A DNA stretch of 64,000 nt, from positions 81,657-145,656 of the forward strand of contig DATBHW010000007.1 of the NCBI GenBank assembly GCA_036557285.1, in the 5' to 3' direction. The notes beneath the pieces are model-generated. The model saw nothing but the letters and a program-made list of their open reading frames with translations, searched no databases and was not told where the DNA came from. The position numbers and the translations under genes were made by a program. This document shows, one piece after another, positions 1 through 9,408 of this stretch. Within the stretch, counting starts at the first letter, position 1. Each line of letters opens with the position of its first letter. The stretch comes from Ktedonobacterales bacterium (GTDB taxonomy: Bacteria > Chloroflexota > Ktedonobacteria > Ktedonobacterales > DATBGS01).

Positions 1-1
1 A

Positions 2-895
2 AACCAATCTCCGACCCTGGCCTTCACGGCGCTGGCTGGTCACGCAACCAGTGTTGGCCGCGTGCGAACCAACAACGAGGACGCGCTGGGCGAACTGGCG
101 CTGAAAACGATTGATGGGCAGGGCCAGCCGATTCTGATCGCCTGCTTTGTAGTCGCAGATGGCATGGGCGGGGAAGCGCGCGGCGAAATTGCCAGCCAGA
201 TCGCCATTCGCAGCGTGCTGGACCAGGTAACACGCCGCCTGGCGTTGCCTCTGCTCCAGTGGTCCGAGGTATCGGAAGCAGAAGAACCAGCGGCGCCAGA
301 CGCGCTGGAACGCGAACAACGGATGCGCGAGGCGCTGGTGGAGGGCTTTCGCACTGCCAATCGCCAGATTCGCACGCTGGTCCATACCCAGGGCCGAGGC
401 ATTGGCACGACGGCCACGGCGCTGCTCATCTTTGATGGGCAGGCGCTGATTGCCCACGTCGGTGACAGCCGCGCCTATCGCTTGAATCGGGGCGTCCTGA
501 CTGTTCTTACCGAAGATCACTCCTATGTGCAGCGGCTGATTCGACTTGGGCAGATCGACCCAGCCGACCAGGCCAGCCACCCCAGGCGCAACGCGCTCTA
601 TCGGGCGCTGGGGCAGCAGGATGAACTGGAGGTTGATCTGATAGGCTGCCCCCTGGAGGTCGGGGACTGTCTCCTGCTCTGTAGCGATGGCCTTTGGGAC
701 GCCGTCGCAGAGTCTACCATTGCCAGCCTCCTGGCTGATTCAAGAGATGGCGCTACCGCAGCGGCACGCGCCGCGCGCCTCGTTGCGCTGGCTGATGAAG
801 CTGGCGGCAAGGATAACAGCACTGCGCTGCTCATTGAAATTATCGCTGAATCCCCGCCCGGCTCTCCGGCGCGAGCAGCGTCAGGCTCCTGGTAG
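2..895 (+). CDS. PP2C-family protein serine/threonine phosphatase, 5' end outside the window
   Basis: Metal-dependent phosphatase removing phosphate from Ser/Thr residues, normally opposing Hanks-type kinases. The frame is open to the left window edge, so the true start lies upstream; the GTG at 62 falls inside the first PP2C motif and cannot be the start. Visible PP2C motifs in order are a NED motif (VRTNNEDALG), the metal-binding VVADGMGG, the GTTAT and HVGDSRAYRL strands, LLLCSDGLWD and the closing DNST. All metal-binding aspartates seem present, so the domain looks active and nearly complete. It lies 112 bp upstream of a J-domain/VWA gene on the same strand. Another PP2C begins at the far end of this window. 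Family assignment is secure; the substrate is unknown. Confidence 0.93.
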   Translation, partial: NQSPTLAFTALAGHATSVGRVRTNNEDALGELALKTIDGQGQPILIACFVVADGMGGEARGEIASQIAIRSVLDQVTRRLALPLLQWSEVSEAEEPAAPDALEREQRMREALVEGFRTANRQIRTLVHTQGRGIGTTATALLIFDGQALIAHVGDSRAYRLNRGVLTVLTEDHSYVQRLIRLGQIDPADQASHPRRNALYRALGQQDELEVDLIGCPLEVGDCLLLCSDGLWDAVAESTIASLLADSRDGATAAARAARLVALADEAGGKDNSTALLIEIIAESPPGSPARAASGSW

Positions 896-906
896 GGTTC
901 ATTTTA

Positions 907-932
907 GATATATATCTTGGATGATATATATC
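907..932. promoter_or_regulatory. Two identical 10-bp AT palindromes upstream of the J-domain/VWA gene
   Basis: The palindrome GATATATATC occurs at 907-916 and again at 923-932, 16 bp centre to centre, in the 112-bp gap between the PP2C and J-domain/VWA genes. Two identical dyads about one and a half helical turns apart suggest a regulator-binding site, but an AT-rich promoter with chance symmetry is equally possible. Confidence 0.35.
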
Positions 933-1007
933 CTGGGTGTAATATGCATCTTCGACGTTTATCGCTCGCTTGATGATTGCTTGTTGAAAGGAGGGGTGGG
1001 GGAGAGC

Positions 1008-2615
1008 ATGTTTCCAGACTATTACGCGACTCTCGGTATCAAACCTGGCGCCACGCTGGACGAGGTGAAGCAAGCTTTTCGCACGCTGGCTCGCCTGTAT
1101 CACCCTGATGTGACGCCCGGCGATCCCAAGGCCAGCGAACGCTTTCGCAACCTCTACGAAGCCTATCAGATCCTCTCAACGGAGGACTTACGCAAAGAAT
1201 ACGACCAGATGCGCACACAGCGGCGCTATGGAACCTTTAACGTTCCGAAGCCCGGCAAATGGGCCGGGACCACACCGCTTGCCTGGCGAGAAGGGCTGGG
1301 CGTTGCTTCTACCTTCAATCCGGGCTTCGAGTTGAACTGCACGCTTTCTCAGAAGCAAGCGTTGGTCTTTCCTGAAGAGCGCCTGATGTATTTGCTCAGT
1401 GAATTGATCCCGATGATGGATGGCGAAGTCGTCGGAACGCTGCCGCTGAATCTCTGCCTGGCAATTGATCGCAGCAGTTCTATGCGCGGCGAAAAGCTGC
1501 GCGCCGTCAAATCAGCCCTGCGCTCGCTCATCCAGAGCCTTCAGCCGGGCGATATTCTCTCAGTGATCGCCTTCGACAACCGCGCCGAAGTGCTTGTGCG
1601 CGCCGAGCACAAACAAATCCCCGATGTCATGATCGCCACTGTAGAGAGCCTGGGCGAGCGCGGCGGAACCGAGATAAGCTGGGGGCTGGAAAAAGCACTG
1701 GAAGAATTAGATCGTTTCTCGCAGCACGCTATGGTCAGCCACCTGATCCTGTTGACCGATGGCGAGACCTTTGGCGATGAAGAACGCTGCCTGGCGCTGG
1801 CCCAGAAAGCGCGCGAACAGGGGATTGCCATCACTGCGTTGGGCATTGGCGCCGAATGGAACGAGGAATTGATTGATAGGATCGCTGACATCAGCGAGGG
1901 TTCTTCCGATTATCTGGCAGGCGCTCCTGATATTCTCAAGGCGCTGGAGCGGGGCGTAGCGGCGCTGCGCAACACCCTGGCAACGAACGTCAAGCTGGCG
2001 ATGCTCTTAGAAGGCAACGTTCGCGTCCACCGCGTAACGCGGGTGATTCCCGATATTAGCACGCTGACAGACGCCGCGCCAGCCAACCAACGCTGGAGGC
2101 TGGCGCCTGAAGCGCACCTTGATATTGGCAATGTCCCCGCCTTCGGTCAGGAGTGCGCGCTGGCGCTTCTGTGGGAGATTCTCTTGCCTGCCAACGCCAG
2201 GGGCCATTACATCCTGGGGCGCCTGGAGGCGCAGTACGACATCCCCAGCGCAAAGCTGTTCGGCCAGCGCAAAAGCGAGCAGATCGCCGTTGATTTCGTG
2301 GAAACGATGCCGCCGACCAGTCTGACCATACCCCCCAAGGTCAAGCATGCTATCGAGCGCGCGACCGCCTACCGCATTCAGAACAAAGCGCGCGAGCATA
2401 TCAACCAGGGGGACCACACGGGCGCCAGCGCGCTGCTGAACACAGCGGCGCGTCGTCTGTGGGATGCCGATCAGAAAGACCTGGCGGAAGAGGCACAGGC
2501 CCAGGCGCAGCAGTTGCAGCGCCAGCAAGTTCCAACGCGAGCAGCGGCGCTCAAACTCAAATACGCTACGAAAAATCTCCGCCCCCTCAAGCGCCAGGAA
2601 CCCAGGCATTCCTGA
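1008..2615 (+). CDS. J-domain plus von Willebrand factor A domain protein
   Basis: A 535-residue fusion. Residues about 3-70 form a DnaJ J-domain with the Hsp70-stimulating HPD at 32-34 and the helix IV region (KEYDQ). From about residue 145 a VWA domain follows, with the MIDAS motif DRSSS after LCLAI, a conserved threonine in GGTEIS and the LLTDGETFGDE strand. The C-terminal third is a beta-rich VWA-associated region ending in an Ala/Gln-rich helix. No signal peptide or membrane segment is visible. I chose ATG 1008 because it follows a purine-rich AAAGGAGG...GGGGGAG stretch and starts the J-domain directly; the open frame extends upstream to 687, inside the PP2C gene. It probably presents a ligand-binding VWA module to DnaK. 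The missing zinc and C-terminal DnaJ domains fit a specialised co-chaperone. Confidence 0.88.
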   Translation: MFPDYYATLGIKPGATLDEVKQAFRTLARLYHPDVTPGDPKASERFRNLYEAYQILSTEDLRKEYDQMRTQRRYGTFNVPKPGKWAGTTPLAWREGLGVASTFNPGFELNCTLSQKQALVFPEERLMYLLSELIPMMDGEVVGTLPLNLCLAIDRSSSMRGEKLRAVKSALRSLIQSLQPGDILSVIAFDNRAEVLVRAEHKQIPDVMIATVESLGERGGTEISWGLEKALEELDRFSQHAMVSHLILLTDGETFGDEERCLALAQKAREQGIAITALGIGAEWNEELIDRIADISEGSSDYLAGAPDILKALERGVAALRNTLATNVKLAMLLEGNVRVHRVTRVIPDISTLTDAAPANQRWRLAPEAHLDIGNVPAFGQECALALLWEILLPANARGHYILGRLEAQYDIPSAKLFGQRKSEQIAVDFVETMPPTSLTIPPKVKHAIERATAYRIQNKAREHINQGDHTGASALLNTAARRLWDADQKDLAEEAQAQAQQLQRQQVPTRAAALKLKYATKNLRPLKRQEPRHS

Positions 2616-2652
2616 AGGGGCGTATCGAATCCGCCTATCGCATGAGCACCCA

Positions 2653-4224
2653 TCAGTCGGGCTTAGTATCATCGTTTTCTGGCGCGGGGCTTGGCCCTTT
2701 GTCTTTGCCTTCGGGCTGATCAGCAGGCTGACTCTCTGGCGCGGCTGTCGAAGCGTCTGGCTCGCCCGGATGCTGATCTTCCTTGACCGTCACAGGCGGC
2801 ATCTCTACTGGAATGCGCTGTCGCCCGCTGCCCTCGCGGGCCTGGCGATAGCTCTCCAGATCGCTCACCTGGGCGCCTGTTGAAGATGGCGGGATAATCT
2901 CCTGAGCTATCGAGCGCACAAAGCGCTCCACACGCTTCCAGCGTGGGGGGAAGCTCTCCGCATAAAACTTCTCTTTGCCCTCCGAGCCAAAGGCATAGAA
3001 GACAAACGGCTCATCCCCATAGCCATAGATGACCTTCACCACCGGCACGCGCATCAATTCAACTACTTGCCGCGTCGCGCGCTCATCGGGCGCGATGCTC
3101 TGTTGGTTGGCGCGCGCGGCCTCCTGGGCCATGCTCCAGACCTGCTCAGGCACGCCCTCTGGCGGCGCGGGCTTATCCAGCGCCTCCTGGGTTTCGATGG
3201 TGGCGATCACCTCACCCTCGGCTCCGCGCAGGAAGCGCATCGGAATCGGACTCTCGCCAAACGCCTGTGTAAAGGGGCGCACATCAAAGCGGCGCACAAT
3301 CTCCCGATGGCGAATCACCTTGCCCGACCCCTTACAGACCGGACAAGCCGCGTTTTTCGACCCCTGGCAGACCGCGCAGACACGTTTGCCATTGCCACAG
3401 GTACAATCAATCTCGCCCTCAACACAGTCGGGGCAGGGAATCATCCCCTTGGGGAGCGCGCCTGAATGCGGCCCCTGGTCGGGCAGCGGCACATACTGGC
3501 GTACCGTGTCCATCACGTCGCTGGCGCGATCAGCCATTGATGACGCCAGCTTTTCGGCCTGATCCTGTACAAATCCCTTGCTTGGTCGCTTCTGCGCCCA
3601 ATCGGGAATAATAGCCTTGCCTTTGCAGCGTGGGCAGCGCAGCTTCGTTCGCCCCTTACAATCGCTGCATACCAGCCAGCCGCGCCCACTGCAATTGGAA
3701 CAGGGGGCGCGCCCGCTGCCATTGCAGGAAAGGCACAGCGCCAACTCGTCTCCTTCCGGCACACGCTCGCGCACCACCTGAGAGCGCAAGTCCTGCACTG
3801 GAGCCAGTTCGTAGTCCCAGACCGGCAAGATGCGCCCGGCATTTACCGGCTGCGTTCCGGTATACGGCTCTGTGCTGACCTCGAAACGACGCGCCTCCCA
3901 GCGCGTCTGAACCGAAACTTCCCAAAGATCGTCATGTTCCCACGAGCGAATCGCCATATTCTCGCTCAGATCGGGCGTCACCAGAAAATCCTGAGTTGCC
4001 CACTTCTTTGCCAGCCCGCGCACATATTCTTCCTCGCGGCTGCCCGTCAGGCGAGACGGCGTAAACGGGGCGCTCTCTTCCCACAACTCATTCAGGCGAC
4101 CGAACGCCTGGCGCAGCCGCCCACCTACCTCGTTCAAGCCATCGCGTAACATCCGACTGGTTTCTTGAATCCGCCGGTTCAGTTCATCCTCATCGGGCGG
4201 AAATCGCTGCCCATTATCACCCAT
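2653..4224 (-). CDS. Protein with two DnaJ-type CxxCxGxG zinc modules
   Basis: A 523-residue protein. Its centre holds two clusters of cysteine pairs like the zinc domain of DnaJ: about residues 164-200 (CLSCNGSG, CSNCSGRG, CSDCKG, CPRCKG) and about 264-300 (CPDCVEGE, CTCGNGK, CAVCQGS, CPVCKGSG). They are separated by a helical stretch. No J-domain is present. The C-terminus is a low-complexity Pro/Glu/Asp tail. ATG 4224 has a strong GAGGAGAAGG ribosome site. The gene converges on the J-domain/VWA gene with 37 bp between stops, so the two halves of a DnaJ-like protein lie side by side on opposite strands. A role in client binding or membrane-associated protein quality control is possible but only inferred. 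Confidence 0.8.
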   Translation of the reverse strand: MGDNGQRFPPDEDELNRRIQETSRMLRDGLNEVGGRLRQAFGRLNELWEESAPFTPSRLTGSREEEYVRGLAKKWATQDFLVTPDLSENMAIRSWEHDDLWEVSVQTRWEARRFEVSTEPYTGTQPVNAGRILPVWDYELAPVQDLRSQVVRERVPEGDELALCLSCNGSGRAPCSNCSGRGWLVCSDCKGRTKLRCPRCKGKAIIPDWAQKRPSKGFVQDQAEKLASSMADRASDVMDTVRQYVPLPDQGPHSGALPKGMIPCPDCVEGEIDCTCGNGKRVCAVCQGSKNAACPVCKGSGKVIRHREIVRRFDVRPFTQAFGESPIPMRFLRGAEGEVIATIETQEALDKPAPPEGVPEQVWSMAQEAARANQQSIAPDERATRQVVELMRVPVVKVIYGYGDEPFVFYAFGSEGKEKFYAESFPPRWKRVERFVRSIAQEIIPPSSTGAQVSDLESYRQAREGSGRQRIPVEMPPVTVKEDQHPGEPDASTAAPESQPADQPEGKDKGPSPAPENDDTKPD

Positions 4225-4400
4225 AGCCTTCTCCTCGATATAACCATGCCAAACGCCCGGCTTACGTAGCGCCTTAGATGGCGATTAGCTTGAATGCGCA
4301 CACATGCTACACTCTTTCTTTACGATTCGGCTTCCGCCCAGGTTGTACTTCAGAGTGTACACGGCGCAGCGCGGCAGCGTCAAATACACGTTGGTGCGCG

Positions 4401-4577
4401 GTTCCACTACCTCTCGGGGGGCCGCCACCCGTACCGCCGCCGTCCCGGCGGCTGGACGCTGACCTGCTGGTCCGGTGGCCTGGGGGCGAACGCTCGCCCT
4501 GGCGCAGCGGTGGCCGCCAGGATGGCGGCGCTACAAGTAACACGCCTCGCCTGCCAACACCTCATGCCTGGTGGAAC
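4401..4577. repeat. Dispersed intergenic repeat, copy A (MITE-like)
   Basis: Bounded by GTTCCAC on the left and TGGTGGAAC on the right. Its last 54 bp (4524-4577, from GGCGGCGCTACA) closely match the right ends of copies B (9880-9933) and D (50558-50611). The interior includes further GC-rich inverted segments. It occupies most of the 470-bp gap between the zinc-module gene and the acetyltransferase gene and has no convincing coding potential. Confidence 0.7.
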
Positions 4578-4694
4578 TTTGTTGTGTATCAACGCATCCT
4601 CCTTGCGCCGTAGGGATAGGCGTCCTGGCTGATTCGTTGATAGAATGTGACTCTATCTTTCTCAGTAGCATTACAGACGAGGAGTACCCAGCGA

Positions 4695-5258
4695 ATGAAT
4701 GCTTTCCTGATTGGAGAGAGTGTTTTGCTCCGTTCCTTAGAGTTGAATGACCTGGATTTATTCTGGAAGTGGTTTGCTGACCGAGAGGTCGTCAGGTATT
4801 CCCTGGGAGCCTGGCTCTTTCCCTGGTCGAAGCATGAAACAGAAGCCTGGCTCAAACAAACGCTTCAGGACAAAGAAACGCTTTCGTTGGGCGTTGTGGA
4901 AAAAGAAACGAAGCAGCTTATTGGATATGCCGGAATGACCTCGATAAGCCATGTCAACCGCTCCGGGGAGTACTACCTCTTTCTTGGCGAGAAAAGCAGT
5001 TGGGGAAAGGGGTATGGCACAGAAGTTACGCGGCTGATTGTCCACTATGGGTTTGCCAGCCTGAATCTGCATCGCATCATGCTTACCGTGTCAGCCCTGA
5101 ATACGGGCGGAGTAAAAGCCTACAGCAGAGCCGGATTTCAGCAAGAGGGCGTACTGCGTCAAGCATGTTACCGCGATGGGGCGTATCACGATAAGATCAT
5201 AATGGCAATCCTTCGCTCGGAGTGGGAGGCCAGCCTTCCTGCTGAAACAAGGAACTGA
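4695..5258 (+). CDS. GNAT-family N-acetyltransferase (RimJ/RimL type)
   Basis: A 187-residue acyl-CoA N-acyltransferase, which would transfer an acetyl group to an amine on a protein N-terminus or a small molecule. It begins with VLLRSLELNDLDLFWKW, typical of the RimJ/RimL branch. The acetyl-CoA pyrophosphate loop region is around SWGKGYGTEVTRL, followed by NLHRIMLTVSALN and the closing YSRAGFQQEGVLRQA. ATG 4695 is preceded by GAGGAG at a suitable distance; the frame continues upstream to 4647 without a ribosome site. It stands alone and converges on the downstream minus-strand gene. Substrate unknown. Confidence 0.9.
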   Translation: MNAFLIGESVLLRSLELNDLDLFWKWFADREVVRYSLGAWLFPWSKHETEAWLKQTLQDKETLSLGVVEKETKQLIGYAGMTSISHVNRSGEYYLFLGEKSSWGKGYGTEVTRLIVHYGFASLNLHRIMLTVSALNTGGVKAYSRAGFQQEGVLRQACYRDGAYHDKIIMAILRSEWEASLPAETRN

Positions 5259-5298
5259 AGGAGGCGAGCAGAAAGGCTGGCCGGTTTCTTAAAAGCTC

Positions 5299-6180
5299 TT
5301 ATTGCAGTAGTGATTCCAGCCGACCATTGACCTGCTGGTCAATGTCAGCAGCCGATGCAGCCGAACCCAGCGACGTGAGATCGGGTTGTTCTGATGGCAG
5401 GTACGACTGGATGGCCTGCGGATTGGCACGGCTGGCCTCCACGCGCTGGCGCATGTTCTCAGTGGTCTGCTGCATCCGTTGTGAGGTTTGCTCCCAGAGG
5501 TCTTGCAGCCGCCGACGCTGCCAGTAGGCCACGCCAACCAGTCCGATGAGCAGGCCCAGGCTCAGGCCCACTGCCCAGGGGAACAAACTCATGCCCGCCC
5601 CTGGCTGCTCTGCTTTGGCTTCCTTCAGCGCCCGGCGCTCAATACGCTTCTTTGCTTTTTTCCCCTGCCTGGTCTCTGCCTGTAATGGCTCGCTCTCAAG
5701 CCCATAGCGCCCATTGGAAAGATCGCTCACGCGCTGCCCAACCGTCATGGCCGCCCGCTTGAGGGTATCTGCGGCCCCTTTGGCCTGCCCGCCGCTTTCT
5801 TGCTCCGGCGCAGTTTCGGGGATGATCGCCTGCGCTGCCTGAGTCAGCGGCGTTTGCGGCGCGCGACTCGCTATCAGGGCAAGCCAGCCGCCGACATGCT
5901 CCATCAGGCCAACGGCGCTCTGGGCAGCCTGAGCCGCAGCTTCAGCGGCGGTGGCGGCACGCTCTGCAGAAAGCTCAACAGCGCGTCCCCCCTGGGATTC
6001 ATAGCCGCGCGCCATCAACTCACTGACCATCTGGCTGCGCTGCCCGGCCAGATTGCCTGGACCTATCTGCTCAGCCGCATTTTCAACGCCATCAGCCTGA
6101 GTTCCACCCCACCAGGAGAGCCAGCGGCGGCGCAGGGAACTGGTCAACGTTTCAGGCGCATCTTCCAACGTGGTTGACAT
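5299..6180 (-). CDS. Unrecognised single-pass membrane protein
   Basis: A 293-residue protein I do not recognise. The first half is rich in Ala, Glu and Gln and predicted helical (residues about 60-110 could be coiled coil). One strong hydrophobic segment (LFPWAVGLSLGLLIGLVGVAYW, split here only for description: it runs about residues 197-220) is followed by the basic stop-transfer WQRRR and a Gln/Arg-rich tail. A Lys/Arg-rich stretch (KKAKKRIERR) just before the segment suggests the N-terminus is cytoplasmic. ATG 6180 follows GAGGAGGAAGC. It lies downstream of meaB on the same strand with a 105-bp gap, so it may be a separate unit. Confidence 0.75.
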   Translation of the reverse strand: MSTTLEDAPETLTSSLRRRWLSWWGGTQADGVENAAEQIGPGNLAGQRSQMVSELMARGYESQGGRAVELSAERAATAAEAAAQAAQSAVGLMEHVGGWLALIASRAPQTPLTQAAQAIIPETAPEQESGGQAKGAADTLKRAAMTVGQRVSDLSNGRYGLESEPLQAETRQGKKAKKRIERRALKEAKAEQPGAGMSLFPWAVGLSLGLLIGLVGVAYWQRRRLQDLWEQTSQRMQQTTENMRQRVEASRANPQAIQSYLPSEQPDLTSLGSAASAADIDQQVNGRLESLLQ

Positions 6181-6285
6181 AAAGAGCTTCCTCCTCTATC
6201 GGTGAACGGGTTGCAGACCCAGTGTCTGACCTGACAAGGGGCATGCAAGACACGTACCACGCGAAAAAGGAGGAAGCGGGCAATC

Positions 6286-7257
6286 TCAATCACCGCTCTG
6301 GTTGGGTTCGCCTAAGCCCACGCGGCGGGCCAGCAGATCAGCCACCCCATAGGGGTTCGCCCGGCGCTCGACGACATCAGCGATCAGCCGACGCCACTCT
6401 TCATCAGCAATCTCTTGCCTCAAGCGCCGGGCCAGCGCGTGCTGAAGCAGCGCCTGCACCTCGCTGCGTACCTGACGTTGATTGCGCTGGGCCAGTTGGC
6501 CGCTCTCGTTAAGGAAGGCGCGATGCCGAAACAGAGCATCCACCAGTTCAGCGATGCCTTCGCCCTGTGTCGCTGAGGTTTTCAGGATGGGGACACGCCA
6601 GACATCAGGCGACTTCGGCTGCTTTGCGGCCAGGCTGAGCAGCATACGCAGCTCTGCCGCTGTCTGGTCGGCTCCTGGTCGGTCGGCTTTATTGACCACA
6701 AAAATATCGGCGATCTCCAGAATGCCCGCCTTGAGGGCTTGAATATCGTCGCCCATGCCTGGCACCGTCACCACCAGCACCGTATGAGCGGCGCGCACAA
6801 TCTCGACCTCGGCCTGGCCCGCGCCCACCGTCTCGATAATCACCACCTCATAGCCAGCCGCATCCAGCGCCCGCGCTACATCTCTGGTTGAAGCCGCCAG
6901 CCCGCCCAGGCTGCCCCGGCTTGCCATGCTGCGAATAAAAACGTTGGGATCGCCCGCCAGTTCCTGCATGCGGATGCGGTCGCCCAGAATCGCGCCGCCC
7001 GTAAAGGGGCTGCTGGGGTCTACCGCCACGACCCCGACGCGCAGGTCGCGCCGCCGCAGTTCGCGGCATATCTGCGTCACCAGCGTGCTTTTCCCGGCTC
7101 CTGGCGATCCGGTAATGCCGACAATCTGCGCGCGCCCGCTCTGTGGGTAGAGCCGCGCCAGATAGTCGCGCGCTTCGGGGGTCTCGTTCTCAATCAGCGT
7201 TACGATGCGCGCCAGCGCGCGGCGGTCTCCGCTCAACAGACGCTCAACCACATCCAT
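6286..7257 (-). CDS. meaB: MeaB/ArgK-type GTPase chaperone of B12-dependent acyl-CoA mutase
   Basis: A 323-residue G3E GTPase that guards and reloads adenosylcobalamin in methylmalonyl-CoA mutase. The Walker A motif GSPGAGKST is at about residues 50-58. It is followed by VVAVDPSSPFTGGAILGDR, the Walker B-like VIIETVGAGQAEVEI and the base-specificity motif VNKADRPGA. The length is typical of the family. Its ATG lies 2 bp after the stop of the B12-binding subunit gene, so the two are almost certainly co-transcribed. The large catalytic mutase subunit is not in this window. Confidence 0.95.
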   Translation of the reverse strand: MDVVERLLSGDRRALARIVTLIENETPEARDYLARLYPQSGRAQIVGITGSPGAGKSTLVTQICRELRRRDLRVGVVAVDPSSPFTGGAILGDRIRMQELAGDPNVFIRSMASRGSLGGLAASTRDVARALDAAGYEVVIIETVGAGQAEVEIVRAAHTVLVVTVPGMGDDIQALKAGILEIADIFVVNKADRPGADQTAAELRMLLSLAAKQPKSPDVWRVPILKTSATQGEGIAELVDALFRHRAFLNESGQLAQRNQRQVRSEVQALLQHALARRLRQEIADEEWRRLIADVVERRANPYGVADLLARRVGLGEPNQSGD

Positions 7258-7259
7258 AG

Positions 7260-7727
7260 TTATTGAGCCGCCTTTTCCGCCTGCCCGCCCGACGCATTCT
7301 CGCGCGCGACAGCGCCCTCCAGACGGGAGGGATAGATATTGCTGCGCACAAAGGCCACGATCTCCTCAGTTGAAGTTCCCGGCCCAAAGTTCCCTTTGAT
7401 GCCCAACGCTTCGATAGCGGGAATATCTTCATCAGGCAGAATACCGCCAGCCATCACCAGCACATCATCAACGCCATTCTCGCTCAGCAGTTCCATGACC
7501 TTGGGGAAGATCGCCATATGCGCCCCGGAAAGAATGCTCATCAAGATCGCATCCACGTCTTCCTGAATGGCGGCTTCCACAATCATCTGAGGTGTCTGGC
7601 GAATGCCGGTGTAGATCACTTCCATTCCGGCATCGCGCAGCGCCCGCGCGAGTATTTTTGCGCCGCGATCATGACCATCCAATCCTGGCTTGGCAACCAG
7701 GACACGCAGCTTACGTTCTTCGACCAT
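7260..7727 (-). CDS. B12-binding (C-terminal) subunit of methylmalonyl-CoA mutase
   Basis: A 155-residue stand-alone cobalamin-binding domain. The cobalt ligand motif is GLDGHDRG at residues 15-22, with His19 the lower axial ligand. The later SILSGAHM and [12 protein letters not shown] segments match the rest of the Rossmann-like B12 domain. Such small subunits pair with a separate catalytic subunit in methylmalonyl-, ethylmalonyl- or isobutyryl-CoA-type mutases; sequence alone does not say which. It overlaps the end of the methyltransferase gene by 17 bp and is followed directly by meaB. Confidence 0.93.
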   Translation of the reverse strand: MVEERKLRVLVAKPGLDGHDRGAKILARALRDAGMEVIYTGIRQTPQMIVEAAIQEDVDAILMSILSGAHMAIFPKVMELLSENGVDDVLVMAGGILPDEDIPAIEALGIKGNFGPGTSTEEIVAFVRSNIYPSRLEGAVARENASGGQAEKAAQ

Positions 7728-9408
7728 CTATGTTCAACCTCCATTGTTCTCTACCAGGAGTGGTGTAGCAGCCTCCTATTCGCTCAAGCAGCGCCTTTTC
7801 GGCAGCCGTCAGACCACAAAGCGCGGCGATGCTGGCATCCAGGCGCGCGCAGAGGTCCGTAATCGTCTGCTCTAATTGTATCCAGGCTGCTCTATTCTCG
7901 CAAGCGCCGACGGTTGTAATCGCGTTGGCGCCATTGGCAAATGCATTCGCCAGCCCGTCTCGCTCTTCATAACGGCGCCGCAGTTGATCGGCCAGCGCGG
8001 CCAGTTCCGCCTGCTGCGCTGGAGCAGCCAGGGGAATAGGCACATGGGCCAGCGCCTCCTGCTCAATCTGCGGCTGCACCAGCTTATACGCCGTGTGATG
8101 CAGCCAGAGATAGCCGCGCAAGAGGCGCGCGTTCAACAGCGCCAGCAGAAAGCCAGACGAACACTGCGCTGGCCTGGGATGCAGCAGATAGAGCGTCTGG
8201 ACAGCAACGTAGCCCTGCTCATCCAGCGCGGCCTGCAAGATGCCTGTACTTTTGACGACCAGTAATTTAGGCGTCTGATAGCGATCCAGCGGCTTGATCA
8301 CCTGATCGCGGCGCAGATAAGCATCCGCAAAGCGGCAGCGAAAGGGGCGCACGTCCAGGCCGCCGCGCAAGACCGGCAGCAGCGATCCATCACCCGCCGC
8401 ATCCCCTGCTGCGACAGAGATGGCAGCGCCTCTGGCGATCTCTTCGCCCCGGCTGATGCTTACCAGTTCCCCCAGCGGCGCGGCAGGAACCTCGCGCGCC
8501 AGGCGCTCAAAGAGCGCGGCCTCCGCAGACCCCAGCAGATAGCGTAATTCGGCGCGCGGTTGCCTGCGCCAGACTTCCACGCTCAGCCTGCCGGTCAGGC
8601 CATCCTGGCCCTGGCGGGCGCGCTTCCAGTCCAGACGGCTCCAGGGGATCGCGTACTGCTGCGGAGGCGCGGCGCGGCGGGCAATCAGCACGAGCGTCCC
8701 TACGTCGGCGCGAAACACGCTTTCCAGGTGGAGCAGGCGCTTGAGCGTAAACGACTCCAGCAGCAGGCGGCGCGCATCCGTCGCATTGCCACGCGCCAGC
8801 ATCGGATCGGGCAAGACCAGGCCCAGCCAGCCATCAGGCGCGACGAAGCGGCACACCTGCTCTACAAACAACAGGTAAGCGTCGCGCTGTCCAGTACTCA
8901 GATAGCCCTGCTGATAGGTCTGAAGATCGTGGCGGCGCGAGGCCAGATAGGGCGGATTGCCGACGACCAGCGGATAGCGCGGGGTAGCTGGCAGCGCCAG
9001 CGCATCGGCCTGGTGGATATGAAAGCGCAGCCGTTTTCCTGGCGCAATGCCCCGCGCCAGCGTGCGCAAACGCATCTCGGCCAGAACGCAGGTGGCGGGG
9101 TCCATCTCCAACCCCCAGAGGTTGGCTTGCAGCGCGGCCAGCGTGCGCTGCGCCGACCATCGGCGCGCTCGCCCTTGCGCTAGCAGCGTTTGCGCCGCGC
9201 CCGCCAGAAAGGCGCCGACACCACAGGCGGGGTCGAGCAGCGCCAGATGCTCCAGATCGGTCCCGGAGCGATAGCCCACCCAATCGAGTATCCGGGCAAC
9301 TAGTTCCGGCGGCGTGGAATACTGCCCGCGACGACGGCGATCATCTGGCGCGAGCTGCTGCTCGTACCAGTCGCCATCGAGCGCGATAGGTTCCTCACTC
9401 TTGAGCAT
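7711..9408 (-). CDS. Stand-alone N6-adenine DNA methyltransferase (Eco57I/TaqI-like)
   Basis: A 565-residue enzyme that should methylate adenine in a specific DNA site. The SAM-binding motif DPACGVGAF is at about residues 59-67 and the catalytic NPPY at 151-154. An N-terminal [14 protein letters not shown] helix is also typical. The C-terminal half looks like a TaqI-type target recognition domain ([13 protein letters not shown] ... TLYLLHP) followed by a helical region. No nuclease PD-ExK motif is visible and no restriction gene is adjacent. ATG 9408 was preferred over upstream starts because GGAG precedes it and its first codons overlap the stop of the MazG-like gene by 14 bp, suggesting translational coupling. 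It overlaps the B12-subunit gene at its 3' end. Confidence 0.88.
   Translation of the reverse strand: MLKSEEPIALDGDWYEQQLAPDDRRRRGQYSTPPELVARILDWVGYRSGTDLEHLALLDPACGVGAFLAGAAQTLLAQGRARRWSAQRTLAALQANLWGLEMDPATCVLAEMRLRTLARGIAPGKRLRFHIHQADALALPATPRYPLVVGNPPYLASRRHDLQTYQQGYLSTGQRDAYLLFVEQVCRFVAPDGWLGLVLPDPMLARGNATDARRLLLESFTLKRLLHLESVFRADVGTLVLIARRAAPPQQYAIPWSRLDWKRARQGQDGLTGRLSVEVWRRQPRAELRYLLGSAEAALFERLAREVPAAPLGELVSISRGEEIARGAAISVAAGDAAGDGSLLPVLRGGLDVRPFRCRFADAYLRRDQVIKPLDRYQTPKLLVVKSTGILQAALDEQGYVAVQTLYLLHPRPAQCSSGFLLALLNARLLRGYLWLHHTAYKLVQPQIEQEALAHVPIPLAAPAQQAELAALADQLRRRYEERDGLANAFANGANAITTVGACENRAAWIQLEQTITDLCARLDASIAALCGLTAAEKALLERIGGCYTTPGREQWRLNIDGRRT

Noticed and set aside
687-1007. 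A longer start for the J-domain/VWA gene
   Set aside because: It lies inside the PP2C gene in another frame; the J-domain begins right at ATG 1008, which has a purine-rich ribosome site.
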